Assembly (NCBI GenBank): GCA_002167215.1 | Contig: NHDS01000006.1 | Coordinates: forward strand, 1 to 42,212 | DNA length: 42,212 nucleotides | Direction of reading: 5' to 3' | Origin: Pelagibacteraceae bacterium TMED65 | Lineage (GTDB): Bacteria; Pseudomonadota; Alphaproteobacteria; TMED127 | Part shown: in pieces, positions 16,897 through 25,234 of the stretch | Position numbering within the stretch: the first letter of the stretch is position 1 | How the letters are laid out: every line of letters starts with the position of its first letter | Translations under genes and position numbers: made by a program | Notes under the pieces: model-generated | Databases searched by the model: none | What the model was told of the DNA's origin: nothing | Seen by the model: the letters and a program-made list of their open reading frames with translations, nothing else

Positions 16897-17889
16897 TTAA
16901 TATCCCGCAGCTTTGTTCACAATATTTAGTAAAGTATCTCCGTGGCAAAAGCGGCTAATGTTTTCACGGATTAAACGGTTACTCCGAAACCTATTGTGGT
17001 CTGATAATCCGGCTACATGTTCGGTTACTATGACATTATTATATCGGAAAAGCTCATCATCATGTGCCAATGGTTCTGGATCAGTCACGTCAAGGCCCAC
17101 CCCAGCAAAAACACCATCTGACAAACCTTTTATGATTGCGTTCAAATCAACCAATCCACCCCGGGACACATTGACAAAATAACTACCTGATTTAAGACTG
17201 GACACCAACTGCTTATCAAAAATTTTTTCTGTTTTAAGGGTGAGCGGCGCACAACAAACGATAACATCTTTATCTAATACAGCTTCGTTCAATTTTTCAG
17301 GGAAATATTGGCTCTCGATGAACGAGAACATATTCAAAAGTTCGTTGTCAATAATTGTTACAACCATTCCAAAAGCATGCAACCTTTGCGCAACGTTTAA
17401 GCCAATGCCACCCCCGCCGACAACTAAAGCTTTTTTGTTAAGTAATTCTATTGGCCGAGGCATTGATGCCTTATCTTCACCTCGCGCGAAGCGATTTATA
17501 TTGCGGGTAAGAGACAACAACAGCGCGACGGCATGATCTGCACATTCTGGACCCTGGATAAGTTTACCATTGGTAAATATAATGTCACTATTAACGAACT
17601 CTGAAGTGAGAAAACTCTCTACACCTGCCCCCGGATTATGGATCCATTTTAGCCTTGGTTTAGCCAACTGGAATAAATCAGGTGAAAAGAGATTCCTCGG
17701 GCACCCAATCATAGCGTCCACATTTGGAATCTGAGAATAAATGTCCTCTTTAACATCAGGAACTGCTGAAATTTCACATAAGGGTGAGAGCTCGCCAATT
17801 ATATCATCGTACAAGTGAGGCAAATTTTGAGGAACAACAAGAAGAATTTTTTTACGATGTTTTCGTTCAAAAGCGATGCTCTGAGACAT
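16897..17889 (-). CDS. D-2-hydroxyacid dehydrogenase (NAD-dependent)
   Basis: This 330-residue enzyme has the classic two-domain layout. The NAD-binding motif is VVGGGGIGLNVAQRL, the catalytic arginine lies in FVNVSRGGLVD, the glutamate in DVTDPEPL and the histidine in VTEHVAGLS. It reversibly converts a 2-keto acid to a D-2-hydroxy acid; the substrate may be hydroxypyruvate/glycerate, phosphoglycerate or another acid. Such a gene is not part of the standard Pse or Leg routes, so it may supply a hydroxy-acyl group for the ATP-grasp enzyme or process an intermediate for the aminotransferase. There is a 181-nt gap upstream, the first sizeable break after PseG, so a separate promoter is possible but not visible. 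The start is the ATG of MSQSIAFERK. Confidence 0.85.
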   Translation of the reverse strand: MSQSIAFERKHRKKILLVVPQNLPHLYDDIIGELSPLCEISAVPDVKEDIYSQIPNVDAMIGCPRNLFSPDLFQLAKPRLKWIHNPGAGVESFLTSEFVNSDIIFTNGKLIQGPECADHAVALLLSLTRNINRFARGEDKASMPRPIELLNKKALVVGGGGIGLNVAQRLHAFGMVVTIIDNELLNMFSFIESQYFPEKLNEAVLDKDVIVCCAPLTLKTEKIFDKQLVSSLKSGSYFVNVSRGGLVDLNAIIKGLSDGVFAGVGLDVTDPEPLAHDDELFRYNNVIVTEHVAGLSDHNRFRSNRLIRENISRFCHGDTLLNIVNKAAGY

Positions 17890-18070
17890 TATGCTATAAC
17901 TCTTTCTTTAAATCTTCGTAGAAATTTATATTCACATCATTCGCTAAAAACCATACAAGCCCTTATCAGCTAAAATGTTTTGGGCTCAGAATAGTTCCGT
18001 CCCGAAGTATTTAGAAACCTAAAATTACCCTACAATGGTAATATCTGAAAATAGGCAATTTTCTTTTCAG
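17890..18070. other. 181-nt spacer after pseG with weak inverted repeats
   Basis: Directly after the PseG stop a minus-strand inverted repeat, CTGAAAA (18070-18064) with TTTTCAG (18051-18045), could form a 7-bp stem with a 12-nt loop. No T-run follows it, so it is not a standard terminator. A second small repeat (AGCCC/GGGCT) lies nearer the next gene. A TATAAA-like box lies close to the dehydrogenase start, without a good -35 partner. I do not call a promoter. Confidence 0.3.
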
Positions 18071-19072
18071 TTAACTGTAGTACCCACGACGGTTTAATTC
18101 AGCGACAATTCTGGATACACCTTTACCGTCAATCAAGCGCTGGCCTTGATGTGAAATTGCCCGTGCTAAGCCAAATTTATTGGCAATTAATGCATTTATT
18201 TGACTGGCGATATGTTTGGGTTCTGGCCTGGCGTATAAGGCACAGCCCTCATAATGCCAATTCATGCAAAGCGATCTATGGCTTTTGCTTTGTGGAACAA
18301 GAACTGTTGATATGCCCGCATATAAACGTTCGGCATGAGACACCCCCGGCGCGCCAATTGCGATGTGGCACAGAACTGGTAATTCAAGCACTGATTGGCA
18401 GTTTCTGATAATTTTAGATTGAGGAAAAGCGCTCAGAAGCGTCTCAACAATTTCACATTGCTGAAAGTGCGGGCCTATGAGACATACCGGTTGAACATTC
18501 TCTTTCAATTTTTGATCAAAAAGTAACGCGTTCAGAGCAACTGCTGTCATGTTATAAGAATCAACAGCTCCAAAACCAATTAGACAATTGATCGGATGTG
18601 ATTCTGACGTAAAAGCGGCTTTTACCTGCTGTTTGCCCTTGGTATCAATGGGCATAAAGGCAGGGCCTGAAAGACAATTTTTATAAGCCTTTGCCCGAGG
18701 CTGACAATTGACGATCATCACATTTTCCGAAGATGACCGAACGTCGCTATCATGAAAATAAACAGCAGGCACATCTGCTGCCGTAATCTCCTCATACCTC
18801 ACTTTATACGAGTCACAGATGATGAAACTGTCGGTGTCAGCGCCAATGATTGATTTCAGCTTTACTATGCTATCAATCATTACCTCTTCAAAAACGTCAT
18901 CAGTTTTTGAGAACCGCTCTTTAACTACGCTTATAGTTCCCGGGTCGACAAACCATTTAACCGGCCCTTTTAGTCCTTTTCGCAATGCCAACATACGGGA
19001 CAAATGTCCACTGCCCGCTGCAGGGTCTGTTGAAACTCTAACATAAACAGTGGGAAATGGTTTATGTTTCAT
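18071..19072 (-). CDS. pseG: UDP-2,4-diacetamido-2,4,6-trideoxy-beta-L-altropyranose hydrolase PseG
   Basis: This is a GT-B-like UDP-sugar hydrolase of 333 residues. The start VYVRVSTDPAAGSGHLSRM carries the G-x-G-H-x-x-R motif whose histidine activates water in PseG. Further matches are FIICDSYKV, CLIGFGAVDSYNMT and GAPGVSHAERLYAGI near the UDP-binding end. The enzyme releases 6-deoxy-AltdiNAc from UDP, giving the substrate of the nonulosonic acid synthase. The ATG follows the PseC stop without a gap (TGAATG). The gene order PseB, PseC, PseG is the usual one, with the acetyltransferase placed further downstream. Confidence in the family is high. Confidence 0.9.
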   Translation of the reverse strand: MKHKPFPTVYVRVSTDPAAGSGHLSRMLALRKGLKGPVKWFVDPGTISVVKERFSKTDDVFEEVMIDSIVKLKSIIGADTDSFIICDSYKVRYEEITAADVPAVYFHDSDVRSSSENVMIVNCQPRAKAYKNCLSGPAFMPIDTKGKQQVKAAFTSESHPINCLIGFGAVDSYNMTAVALNALLFDQKLKENVQPVCLIGPHFQQCEIVETLLSAFPQSKIIRNCQSVLELPVLCHIAIGAPGVSHAERLYAGISTVLVPQSKSHRSLCMNWHYEGCALYARPEPKHIASQINALIANKFGLARAISHQGQRLIDGKGVSRIVAELNRRGYYS

Positions 19073-20254
19073 TCAACCATCTACAACGGCACGGACTAAA
19101 GCAGAAATTGTTTCGATATCCTTGTCAGTGAGACCGTAATACATCGGTAAACTCAACGTAGATTTATAGTATGTTTCTGAGCCATCGAACATTCCTGTTG
19201 AGAAATCTTGGCGGTAATAGGGTTGACGATACAAAGGTATGTAATTCACTTGCGTGCCAACGCCAAGCTCAGCAAGTTCGGACATAACCTGTTTCCGATG
19301 TTTCCCGATGCGGTCAAAATCAAATGCTGGGGCAAAAAGGTGCCATGCATGTGTTACCCCTTTTGCGAAGGAAATTTCTGGCAGGCGCACTATATCCAAA
19401 TCGCCCAAACAGGCGGTATAAATTTCCGCAACTTGCTGTCTGCGCTTTATATTTGCTGCAAGTCTTGAGACCTGATTAAGACATAATGCACAGTTAATAT
19501 CACTTAACCTGTAATTATATCCAAGTTGATGCATTTCATAATACCATGGCGAACCAAATTCATCGACATCATCCATCTCAGAGACATCGCGGGTTATACC
19601 ATGTGATCTGAAAAGCCTCGCTCGTTTTGCAAGCTCATTATCATTTGTCAGCAACACACCACCTTCACCCGTAGTCATATGTTTTATCGCATGAAAACTG
19701 AGAGTGGCCGCATGAGAGTGCGCACATGATCCAACAGAAAACTGTTCACTGGTACTGTTTGAATATTGTGCCATTGGTGCATGACAAGCATCTTCAATGA
19801 GGTAGGCTCCGATCGAATCTGCATATTCTCTGATTTCTATTATATCGCATGGCCGCCCCCCCAGATGCACAACTGCGATTGCCTTAACATCAAAGATGGC
19901 TAAGTTGACAGCAGCTTTGAGTGTCTCAACGGTTACATTTCCAGTGAGTGAGTCAACATCGGCAAAACCCACTGGTGCGTCGCACATACGTGCGGCATTT
20001 GCCGTGGCAAGAAACGTAACAGAGCTGGTTATTACCCCGGAGTTTGGGCCAAGCCCGATGCCATTATAGGCCATATGTAGCGCAGCAGTGCCTGAGTTAC
20101 AAACGACCGCATGTTTGACTGAAAATAGTCTTTGTAATTTGCTCTCAAGCTGTTCAATTATCGGCCCTTGCGAAAAAGAATGTCCATTTAAAACGCTTAA
20201 TACAGCCTCTCTGTCAGCCGATTCTATCTTCGGCCTTGCGTATGGAAACTGCAT
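19073..20254 (-). CDS. pseC: UDP-4-amino-4,6-dideoxy-N-acetyl-beta-L-altrosamine transaminase PseC
   Basis: This fold-I, DegT/DnrJ/EryC1-family aminotransferase has 393 residues from the ATG at 20254. That start begins MQFPYARPKIESADREAV, where PseC proteins normally begin, and has GGGAAG-type pairing upstream. The frame is also open to TTG 20296. Motifs are CNSGTAALH, LIEDACHAPMA with the PLP aspartate, and SFHAIKHMTTGEGG with the PLP lysine K191. It transfers an amino group from glutamate to the 4-keto sugar made by PseB, in the cytoplasm. A GYNYRLSDINCAL segment (substrate-binding loop) is present. It lies between pseB and pseG in the expected order. Confidence 0.9.
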   Translation of the reverse strand: MQFPYARPKIESADREAVLSVLNGHSFSQGPIIEQLESKLQRLFSVKHAVVCNSGTAALHMAYNGIGLGPNSGVITSSVTFLATANAARMCDAPVGFADVDSLTGNVTVETLKAAVNLAIFDVKAIAVVHLGGRPCDIIEIREYADSIGAYLIEDACHAPMAQYSNSTSEQFSVGSCAHSHAATLSFHAIKHMTTGEGGVLLTNDNELAKRARLFRSHGITRDVSEMDDVDEFGSPWYYEMHQLGYNYRLSDINCALCLNQVSRLAANIKRRQQVAEIYTACLGDLDIVRLPEISFAKGVTHAWHLFAPAFDFDRIGKHRKQVMSELAELGVGTQVNYIPLYRQPYYRQDFSTGMFDGSETYYKSTLSLPMYYGLTDKDIETISALVRAVVDG

Positions 20255-20282
20255 TTTAATCTTCCCAGTAGAATGTTGGTTA

Positions 20283-21287
20283 TCAGATCTCATCAATGAT
20301 TTTTTTTAATTGTTCATTGCTCATTTTTATTAGATTAGTCTCACTGGAATATTCAGAAAAACCAACAACGGGCGCGCCAGTCATCTCAACCAATTTTTTG
20401 AATTCAGAAATATTCCACCAGTGATGGTTTGGTTGGATCAAGTAATAGTCTCCCATGTCAACCGCATTGCGCATTTCCTCTGACGGTATCATGACTTCAT
20501 GCAATTTTTCACCGGGCCTTACACCAGTTACATGGTAATTAAAGTCAGCGCCAAAAACCTTTACAATATCAACAATGTTTATACTCGGCAGCTTTGGAAC
20601 AATAACCTCGCCACCATGCATGGTCTCTAATGCATTGATAACAACGTTTACACCCTCGTCCAATGTAATTATGAAACGGGTCATTTTTTCATCAGTTATG
20701 GGTAGGGATCTAACTCCCGATGACACCATTGTTTTGAAAAGGGGTATGACACTGCCTCGAGATCCCGCAACATTGCCATATCTGACAACAGAAAAACGCG
20801 TTTTTTGACTGCCAGATAAATTATTACCAGCAATGAAGAGTTTGTCTGAACAAAGCTTTGTCGCCCCATAGAGATTAATAGGATTGGCAGCCTTGTCAGT
20901 TGACAACGCAACGACTTTCTCCACACCATTTTCAATAGCCGCATCAATCACATTTTGCGCGCCGATAATGTTGGTTGCAATACATTCAGTTGGGTTGTAT
21001 TCGGCCGCCACAATTTGTTTCATTGCAGCGGCGTGCACAACCATATCAATGCCAGAAAATGCACGAATGAGACGGTTTCGATCACGCACATCACCAATGA
21101 AATACCTTAGGCAAGGATAATCTAATTCAGAAAATTTTGCCGCCATCTCAAACTGCTTTAATTCGTCCCGACTGAATATGACGAGTTTTTTAGGTGAGAG
21201 ATTATTAAGCACAAATTCAACCAACCGTTGACCAAAAGAACCAGTGCCACCTGTAACGAGGATATTTTTATTTTTTAGCTTCAACAT
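20283..21287 (-). CDS. pseB: UDP-GlcNAc 4,6-dehydratase (inverting) PseB
   Basis: This extended SDR has 334 residues from the ATG at 21287. The NADP-binding motif is VTGGTGSFGQRL; other hallmarks are FSRDELKQFEMA, GDVRDRNRL, VVHAAAMKQIVAAEYNPTE and LSTDKAANPINLYGATK (catalytic D, K and the Y-x3-K pair). The C-terminal part includes VRPGEKLHEVMI, as in PseB/FlaA1. It converts UDP-GlcNAc to UDP-2-acetamido-2,6-dideoxy-L-arabino-hexos-4-ulose, the first step to pseudaminic acid. An upstream extension to 21365 reads as part of the methyltransferase gene and was rejected. The ATG overlaps the methyltransferase stop by 20 nt. One caution: related CapD-type enzymes exist, but the KQ and PSEE-like motifs support PseB. 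Confidence 0.92.
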   Translation of the reverse strand: MLKLKNKNILVTGGTGSFGQRLVEFVLNNLSPKKLVIFSRDELKQFEMAAKFSELDYPCLRYFIGDVRDRNRLIRAFSGIDMVVHAAAMKQIVAAEYNPTECIATNIIGAQNVIDAAIENGVEKVVALSTDKAANPINLYGATKLCSDKLFIAGNNLSGSQKTRFSVVRYGNVAGSRGSVIPLFKTMVSSGVRSLPITDEKMTRFIITLDEGVNVVINALETMHGGEVIVPKLPSINIVDIVKVFGADFNYHVTGVRPGEKLHEVMIPSEEMRNAVDMGDYYLIQPNHHWWNISEFKKLVEMTGAPVVGFSEYSSETNLIKMSNEQLKKIIDEI

Positions 21288-22104
21288 ACATAGACCATTG
21301 TGGGCGCTTGAGATCAAACAAAACACTATTCCTAAGTATGGCACATTTACTTTGCATATACCCACTAGGATAAACTGTTTTAAAACCTGCTCTTAAAAGG
21401 AATTGTTTCATTTTTTTTTGGTTGAACCAATTCATATGAAAATGTGGATTTTCACTATAGGTTTCCTTGTCTGCAAAGGCTATGAGTTTATCGAAAGCTT
21501 CTTCCCGAGAGAATTCAACAAACATCTGCTTTAGAATATCATCGTGAATAAATTCAGTGGCCCGGCGCACTTTGGATTTAGAAGACACAATTTGATCTAA
21601 AAATAACTGTTCCAAAGAATGTTGCTTGGAGCTTTCACCATATCCAACCTCAAAAAAATGCCTGTCATTTGTCAAATACGCATCACAAATAAGGTCGATA
21701 TCCGGACCAGTAATACGAAAGACACCGTCTTCCTTCAAAACTCTATTACACTCTGAGAACAAAAATTGAACAGTACCGTTTGGCAAATGTTCACAAACAT
21801 GACTGATATAAATGACATCGACAGTCTCACTCCCAACAGGCAAACTTGTTAGTGAATTTAAATCATGTTCAATGAAATATTTTGGAAATTTACCTCGATG
21901 GTTTTTTTGAGAATAATGCGAAGTATCAAAGTCCAAATTGGTCCAGAACGGGTGATAGAAATTTCCAGCACCAATATTTAGGTACTTATTCTCGTGACAA
22001 ATTTTGTTATCTTCATAAAGTTGCAAATCAGAAAACTCGTCTATTTTTATAAATTGATACCGAACAAATTTTCTTAACAATGCATTGAATTTTCTTTTAA
22101 ACAT
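21268..22104 (-). CDS. Class I SAM-dependent methyltransferase (type 11)
   Basis: From the ATG at 22104 the protein has 278 residues. The SAM-binding region is KYLNIGAGNFYHPFWTNLDFD, followed by HDLNSLTSLPVGSETVDVIY, then ISHVCEHLPNGTVQFLFSE and LKEDGVFRITGPDIDLI. This matches the methyltransferase group found in LPS and capsule clusters. Its target is a glycan hydroxyl, unspecified. A longer frame to 22152 overlaps the ABC transporter more than expected; ATG 22104 overlaps it by 8 nt, as is normal here. A stretch with nine adenines (21411-21419) lies in the C-terminal part. Confidence 0.82.
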   Translation of the reverse strand: MFKRKFNALLRKFVRYQFIKIDEFSDLQLYEDNKICHENKYLNIGAGNFYHPFWTNLDFDTSHYSQKNHRGKFPKYFIEHDLNSLTSLPVGSETVDVIYISHVCEHLPNGTVQFLFSECNRVLKEDGVFRITGPDIDLICDAYLTNDRHFFEVGYGESSKQHSLEQLFLDQIVSSKSKVRRATEFIHDDILKQMFVEFSREEAFDKLIAFADKETYSENPHFHMNWFNQKKMKQFLLRAGFKTVYPSGYMQSKCAILRNSVLFDLKRPQWSMYVEAKK

Positions 22105-23872
22105 TTTGGATGAGCCTTTTATTTGGACGGCCGTCATAGATGATTTCTCCATTCTTCATCTTAATCATTCTATCGAGAAATTTAACAACTTCCCAACTGT
22201 GCGTCACGATTACCACTAACTTACCATGAGTGTGAGCTAATTCATTAAACAATTCAGTTAAAACTCTTTCATTTTTTGGATCCAAAAAACTAGTAGGCTC
22301 ATCAAAAATCAACATAGATGAATTCTTTAAAATGTTAGAACAAATTGAAAGTCTTTGTGCTTGCCCTCCTGATAATTTGTGCCCCCTCTCACCAATTATG
22401 GTGTCCAAACCTTTTGGCAGAGAGAGAACAATGTCTGTGAGGTTAGTTAGATTCAATAAACTTTGTATGGTATCTCCCTCAACAGTTGGATTCCTAATTT
22501 TAAGGTTATCCAACAAGGAGCCATCGAATAGCATGACATCCTGCGGTTGATAGCTCACCATCGAACGATATTGATCCAGGTCCAGCTCTGACAAGTTCAG
22601 ACCATTGATGCGGATTATTCCCTGTTTTGCTTTATAAAGACCGGCAATCAAATTTATTAATGTGGTCTTACCCGCTCCGGATGAACCAACCAGCGCTACC
22701 GTTTGTCCAGCAGTGAGGTTCAAGTTTATATCCTTGAGAGTTTTTTTTTCGCCCATATCCAAATAGGAAAATTCAAGTTGGCTTATTTGTACGGCAAAAC
22801 CACCCCTACCCGAAAGTTGCTTTGTTCCCTTCTTTTCCCGGTTAATAGAAAATTCTGAAATTATGGATTCCAACGCTTCAAAACTTGGGCCAAACGACGC
22901 GACAACATTTCTTAGCCGGTGAACACCAAGCATCAATGGTAAAGTGCGTATAACCATGACAAGGCCTGCACTTAGGTAAGAAAGATCAACGTAAGAATTT
23001 CTAAATGCAATGTCGGTGGCTAACAAAGAACCTGTAATAATGAGGATCATCATTGAAGAAGACAACAAAACCCCCGCCCTTTCTGCACTCAGAGTGGCGC
23101 CTGATATAGTTTTAAATTGACCATCTAATACTATTAATTCTTGATCAACCAAACCATCCAACTTGATTGTCTTACGCAAAACATACGATCTCTCAATTTT
23201 CTGAGACATGTCTTGTGTGTATTTCACTATTTTTTGTGCGTAACGTCTTTTTATTTGCACTGATTTATTGAGAACAATAACAAACAGTGTGCCAATCAAA
23301 ATTGCTACAATGCCAATTGCCGGTGTCGAAAAGAGTAATAACGCCAAATATGCAGTGACTGTAACAAACAGATTTGATAGTTGAGCTACTACCTGAAAAA
23401 GCTTACCCGCGTCTCTCGCCTTTTGCCCTGCTAAATCAGTTAAAACTCCTGCCCCAACCTTTTCAGTGAACACAAGCTCTGCGTTAAGCATTGTTTCAAT
23501 TAATTTTTTACGCAAATTGAACTCAACTTCAAGCATCCATTTTCTATTGAGAATCAATTTCAAATAATTAAAAAATTCTCTCAAAGAAAGGCCCAGCAAA
23601 ATAAAAACAATCAACCCCTGTTGAAGCGAAAATCCCAAAAATGGGTTTTCTCTGAGAAACAAAAGAACACCATTTAATAATGGCTCGCTTGCTGTGATTT
23701 CGTTTGTGTCACCTGAAAGTTGGGTAAGAAATAGAAAGAAAAAGAAGAAACTTATAATTTCAAAAATAGCGGCGAAAATGACTATCGTAACCAACGCTAA
23801 CGCTGCCTTCAAACCAACATTGGTGAAAGAAAAAAGTCTGAGCCACATAGTGATTGATTTATCAAACTTCAT
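22097..23872 (-). CDS. ABC exporter half-transporter, PglK-like lipid-linked glycan flippase
   Basis: This 591-residue protein has an N-terminal ABC transmembrane domain (about 1-330, six helices; hydrophobic runs near 23-50, 84-98, 165-205 and 270-290) and a C-terminal ATPase. Walker A is GSSGAGKTTL (396-405), the signature is LSGGQ (500-504) and Walker B is LIFDEPTS. It probably flips a lipid-linked oligosaccharide across the inner membrane, as PglK does. MsbA-type lipid export is the main alternative. The frame also stays open to a start at 24022, but the first 50 residues of that version are poor and a promoter-like sequence (23923-23950) lies inside them. I therefore prefer the ATG at 23872, before KFDKSITMWL. 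It is the only multi-helix membrane protein in the window. Confidence 0.88.
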   Translation of the reverse strand: MKFDKSITMWLRLFSFTNVGLKAALALVTIVIFAAIFEIISFFFFFLFLTQLSGDTNEITASEPLLNGVLLFLRENPFLGFSLQQGLIVFILLGLSLREFFNYLKLILNRKWMLEVEFNLRKKLIETMLNAELVFTEKVGAGVLTDLAGQKARDAGKLFQVVAQLSNLFVTVTAYLALLLFSTPAIGIVAILIGTLFVIVLNKSVQIKRRYAQKIVKYTQDMSQKIERSYVLRKTIKLDGLVDQELIVLDGQFKTISGATLSAERAGVLLSSSMMILIITGSLLATDIAFRNSYVDLSYLSAGLVMVIRTLPLMLGVHRLRNVVASFGPSFEALESIISEFSINREKKGTKQLSGRGGFAVQISQLEFSYLDMGEKKTLKDINLNLTAGQTVALVGSSGAGKTTLINLIAGLYKAKQGIIRINGLNLSELDLDQYRSMVSYQPQDVMLFDGSLLDNLKIRNPTVEGDTIQSLLNLTNLTDIVLSLPKGLDTIIGERGHKLSGGQAQRLSICSNILKNSSMLIFDEPTSFLDPKNERVLTELFNELAHTHGKLVVIVTHSWEVVKFLDRMIKMKNGEIIYDGRPNKRLIQNV

Positions 23873-23922
23873 AGTGTCAAGTCTCAAAACTTGTAATAGT
23901 TTATTGGCAAAATCTGAGAAAA

Positions 23923-23950
23923 ATATTATCTGAAGTATGCATCTTGTGAA
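23923..23950 (-). promoter_or_regulatory. Possible sigma-70-type promoter for the ABC transporter unit
   Basis: On the minus strand TTCACA (23950-23945) and TAATAT (23928-23923) are separated by 16 nt, giving a reasonable -35/-10 pair. A transcript would begin near 23916 and leave a leader of about 44 nt before the ATG at 23872. It sits in the 318-nt divergent region between the ABC transporter and the plus-strand sulfotransferase, where promoters are needed at least for the plus-strand gene. Apart from the boxes there is no direct support. Confidence 0.4.
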
Positions 23951-24128
23951 GGCAGCCCTCATAGGGACTGAAACGCATAACTTTTCTGTCCAACATAACC
24001 TGATGAAAGTTACGGTTAACACATCAAAAACACTAAAGCTAACAAATTTGAATGCTGAAAAACCAAATAAGATGTATAAGTATGCATATGTGTTTTTACG
24101 GTTTCGCGCTGAAGCAAACCAATAATTT

Positions 24129-24190
24129 TTGACAGATTCATCTACTCCATATTTTTGCTAATTCTTGGATGCATCGTTTAGAAGAGCGAA
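24129..24190 (+). promoter_or_regulatory. Possible promoter and ribosome-binding site of the sulfotransferase gene
   Basis: A perfect TTGACA box occurs at 24129-24134. The -10 region (CATATTTTTG and nearby, about 24149-24156) is A/T-rich but has no good TATAAT match. GAAGAG at 24181-24186 is a suitable ribosome-binding site for the ATG at 24191. The gene stands alone on the plus strand, so it must have a promoter in this 318-nt interval. The exact -10 is unresolved. Confidence 0.4.
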
Positions 24191-25207
24191 ATGAAAATCT
24201 CCACTGCTCAAATTTTAATAACCGGTGTTTACAGAACAGGATCTGAATACATAACTCACTATTTGAACCAACATACAGATATTGTTGCGTCAATGTATAA
24301 GATAAATTTTCTTAGGTTTGTAAAAAACAGAAGTGCGAAAACACTCTCAAGTTATGAAATTAGCGAAATTTTAACAAAAATTAATGAACGGACAATTTCG
24401 AGATATGGCACTGAAATTAAATCCGAAAGAATCCAAAGGGCTGCCAAAAAACAAAATGGAACAAACGTATATGATTTATACGATCTTGTTATGAGAGATT
24501 TGTATTTAAAAGAAACAAATCAAACCGTATGGGCAGAAAAAAATCAGCTTTTATGGAGAGAGATTCCGGAGTTCGTTGAGTCAATGAATAACGGCAAAGC
24601 AATCCTCATACTAAGAGATCCGAGAAGCATTCTAGCTTCATTCAAGCGCTACACTAATGCACCAACCCCACTTTATTTAGAAGCTGTATTTAATGCTTTT
24701 GATTGCATGAGACACGCTATTTTTTATCAAAATAGTTCTATTTCGAAAAAAATATACGTAACTAGATACGAAGATTTTGTAAAGAACCCTTCAAACGAAC
24801 TTAACAAAGTGTTGCGAAAATTTAGTTTAGAAAAAATGACTGTCAGTAAATTTCAAGAAAGCATTTGGTTTGACCCATATGGCTCTGAATGGTTCTCAAA
24901 TTCCTCGTTTGCAAAAAATGAACCCAAAAAATTTGATACAAAAAATGCAATAAATAGATGGAGAAATAATTTGTCTGAGCATGAAATAAAGATGACAGAA
25001 TTTATATGTTCTGCTGAGATGCGAGAGTTTAATTATGACAGAAAATTTGAGGACGTTAACATCAAAGACCTTGAGAGTTATCTATCTTCTTTTAAAGATA
25101 GCATGGAAAAAGAAACCATAATTGGTCACTTTAAACACTGGTTGGCTAAAAATGAAGGTATCCAAAAGTTCCCATTAGATCCCCTGGATCCCAGTACATG
25201 GGATTAG
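24191..25207 (+). CDS. PAPS-dependent sulfotransferase
   Basis: The protein has 338 residues. The 5'-phosphosulfate-binding region is ILITGVYRTGSEYI (residues 8-21; the R-T-G-S-E arrangement matches the P-loop of sulfotransferases). The 3'-phosphate-binding region is LRDPRSILASF (141-151), with the conserved R and S. The middle has YVTRYEDFVKNP, also typical. It would transfer sulfate from PAPS to a sugar hydroxyl of the glycan. It is the only plus-strand gene, and its sequence is visibly richer in A and its residues richer in Lys and Asn than the neighbours, which suggests a separate origin. It converges with the methyltransferase gene at 25235 with a 27-nt gap and no terminator hairpin that I can see. 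Confidence 0.85.
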   Translation: MKISTAQILITGVYRTGSEYITHYLNQHTDIVASMYKINFLRFVKNRSAKTLSSYEISEILTKINERTISRYGTEIKSERIQRAAKKQNGTNVYDLYDLVMRDLYLKETNQTVWAEKNQLLWREIPEFVESMNNGKAILILRDPRSILASFKRYTNAPTPLYLEAVFNAFDCMRHAIFYQNSSISKKIYVTRYEDFVKNPSNELNKVLRKFSLEKMTVSKFQESIWFDPYGSEWFSNSSFAKNEPKKFDTKNAINRWRNNLSEHEIKMTEFICSAEMREFNYDRKFEDVNIKDLESYLSSFKDSMEKETIIGHFKHWLAKNEGIQKFPLDPLDPSTWD

Positions 25208-25234
25208 CCAACAAATTAATTACATAACAAAGTT

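Noticed and set aside
18045..18070. Rho-independent terminator after pseG
   Set aside because: The stem is A/T-rich and no T-run follows on the minus strand.
14340..22700. Further GGTAGC sequences on the minus strand (near 14345 and 22694)
   Set aside because: They lie inside the coding regions of the ATP-grasp and ABC genes and lack the rest of the ops core.
23873..24022. N-terminal extension of the ABC transporter by 50 residues
   Set aside because: The extension has no transporter-like features and contains a promoter-like pair; the ATG at 23872 fits the family better.
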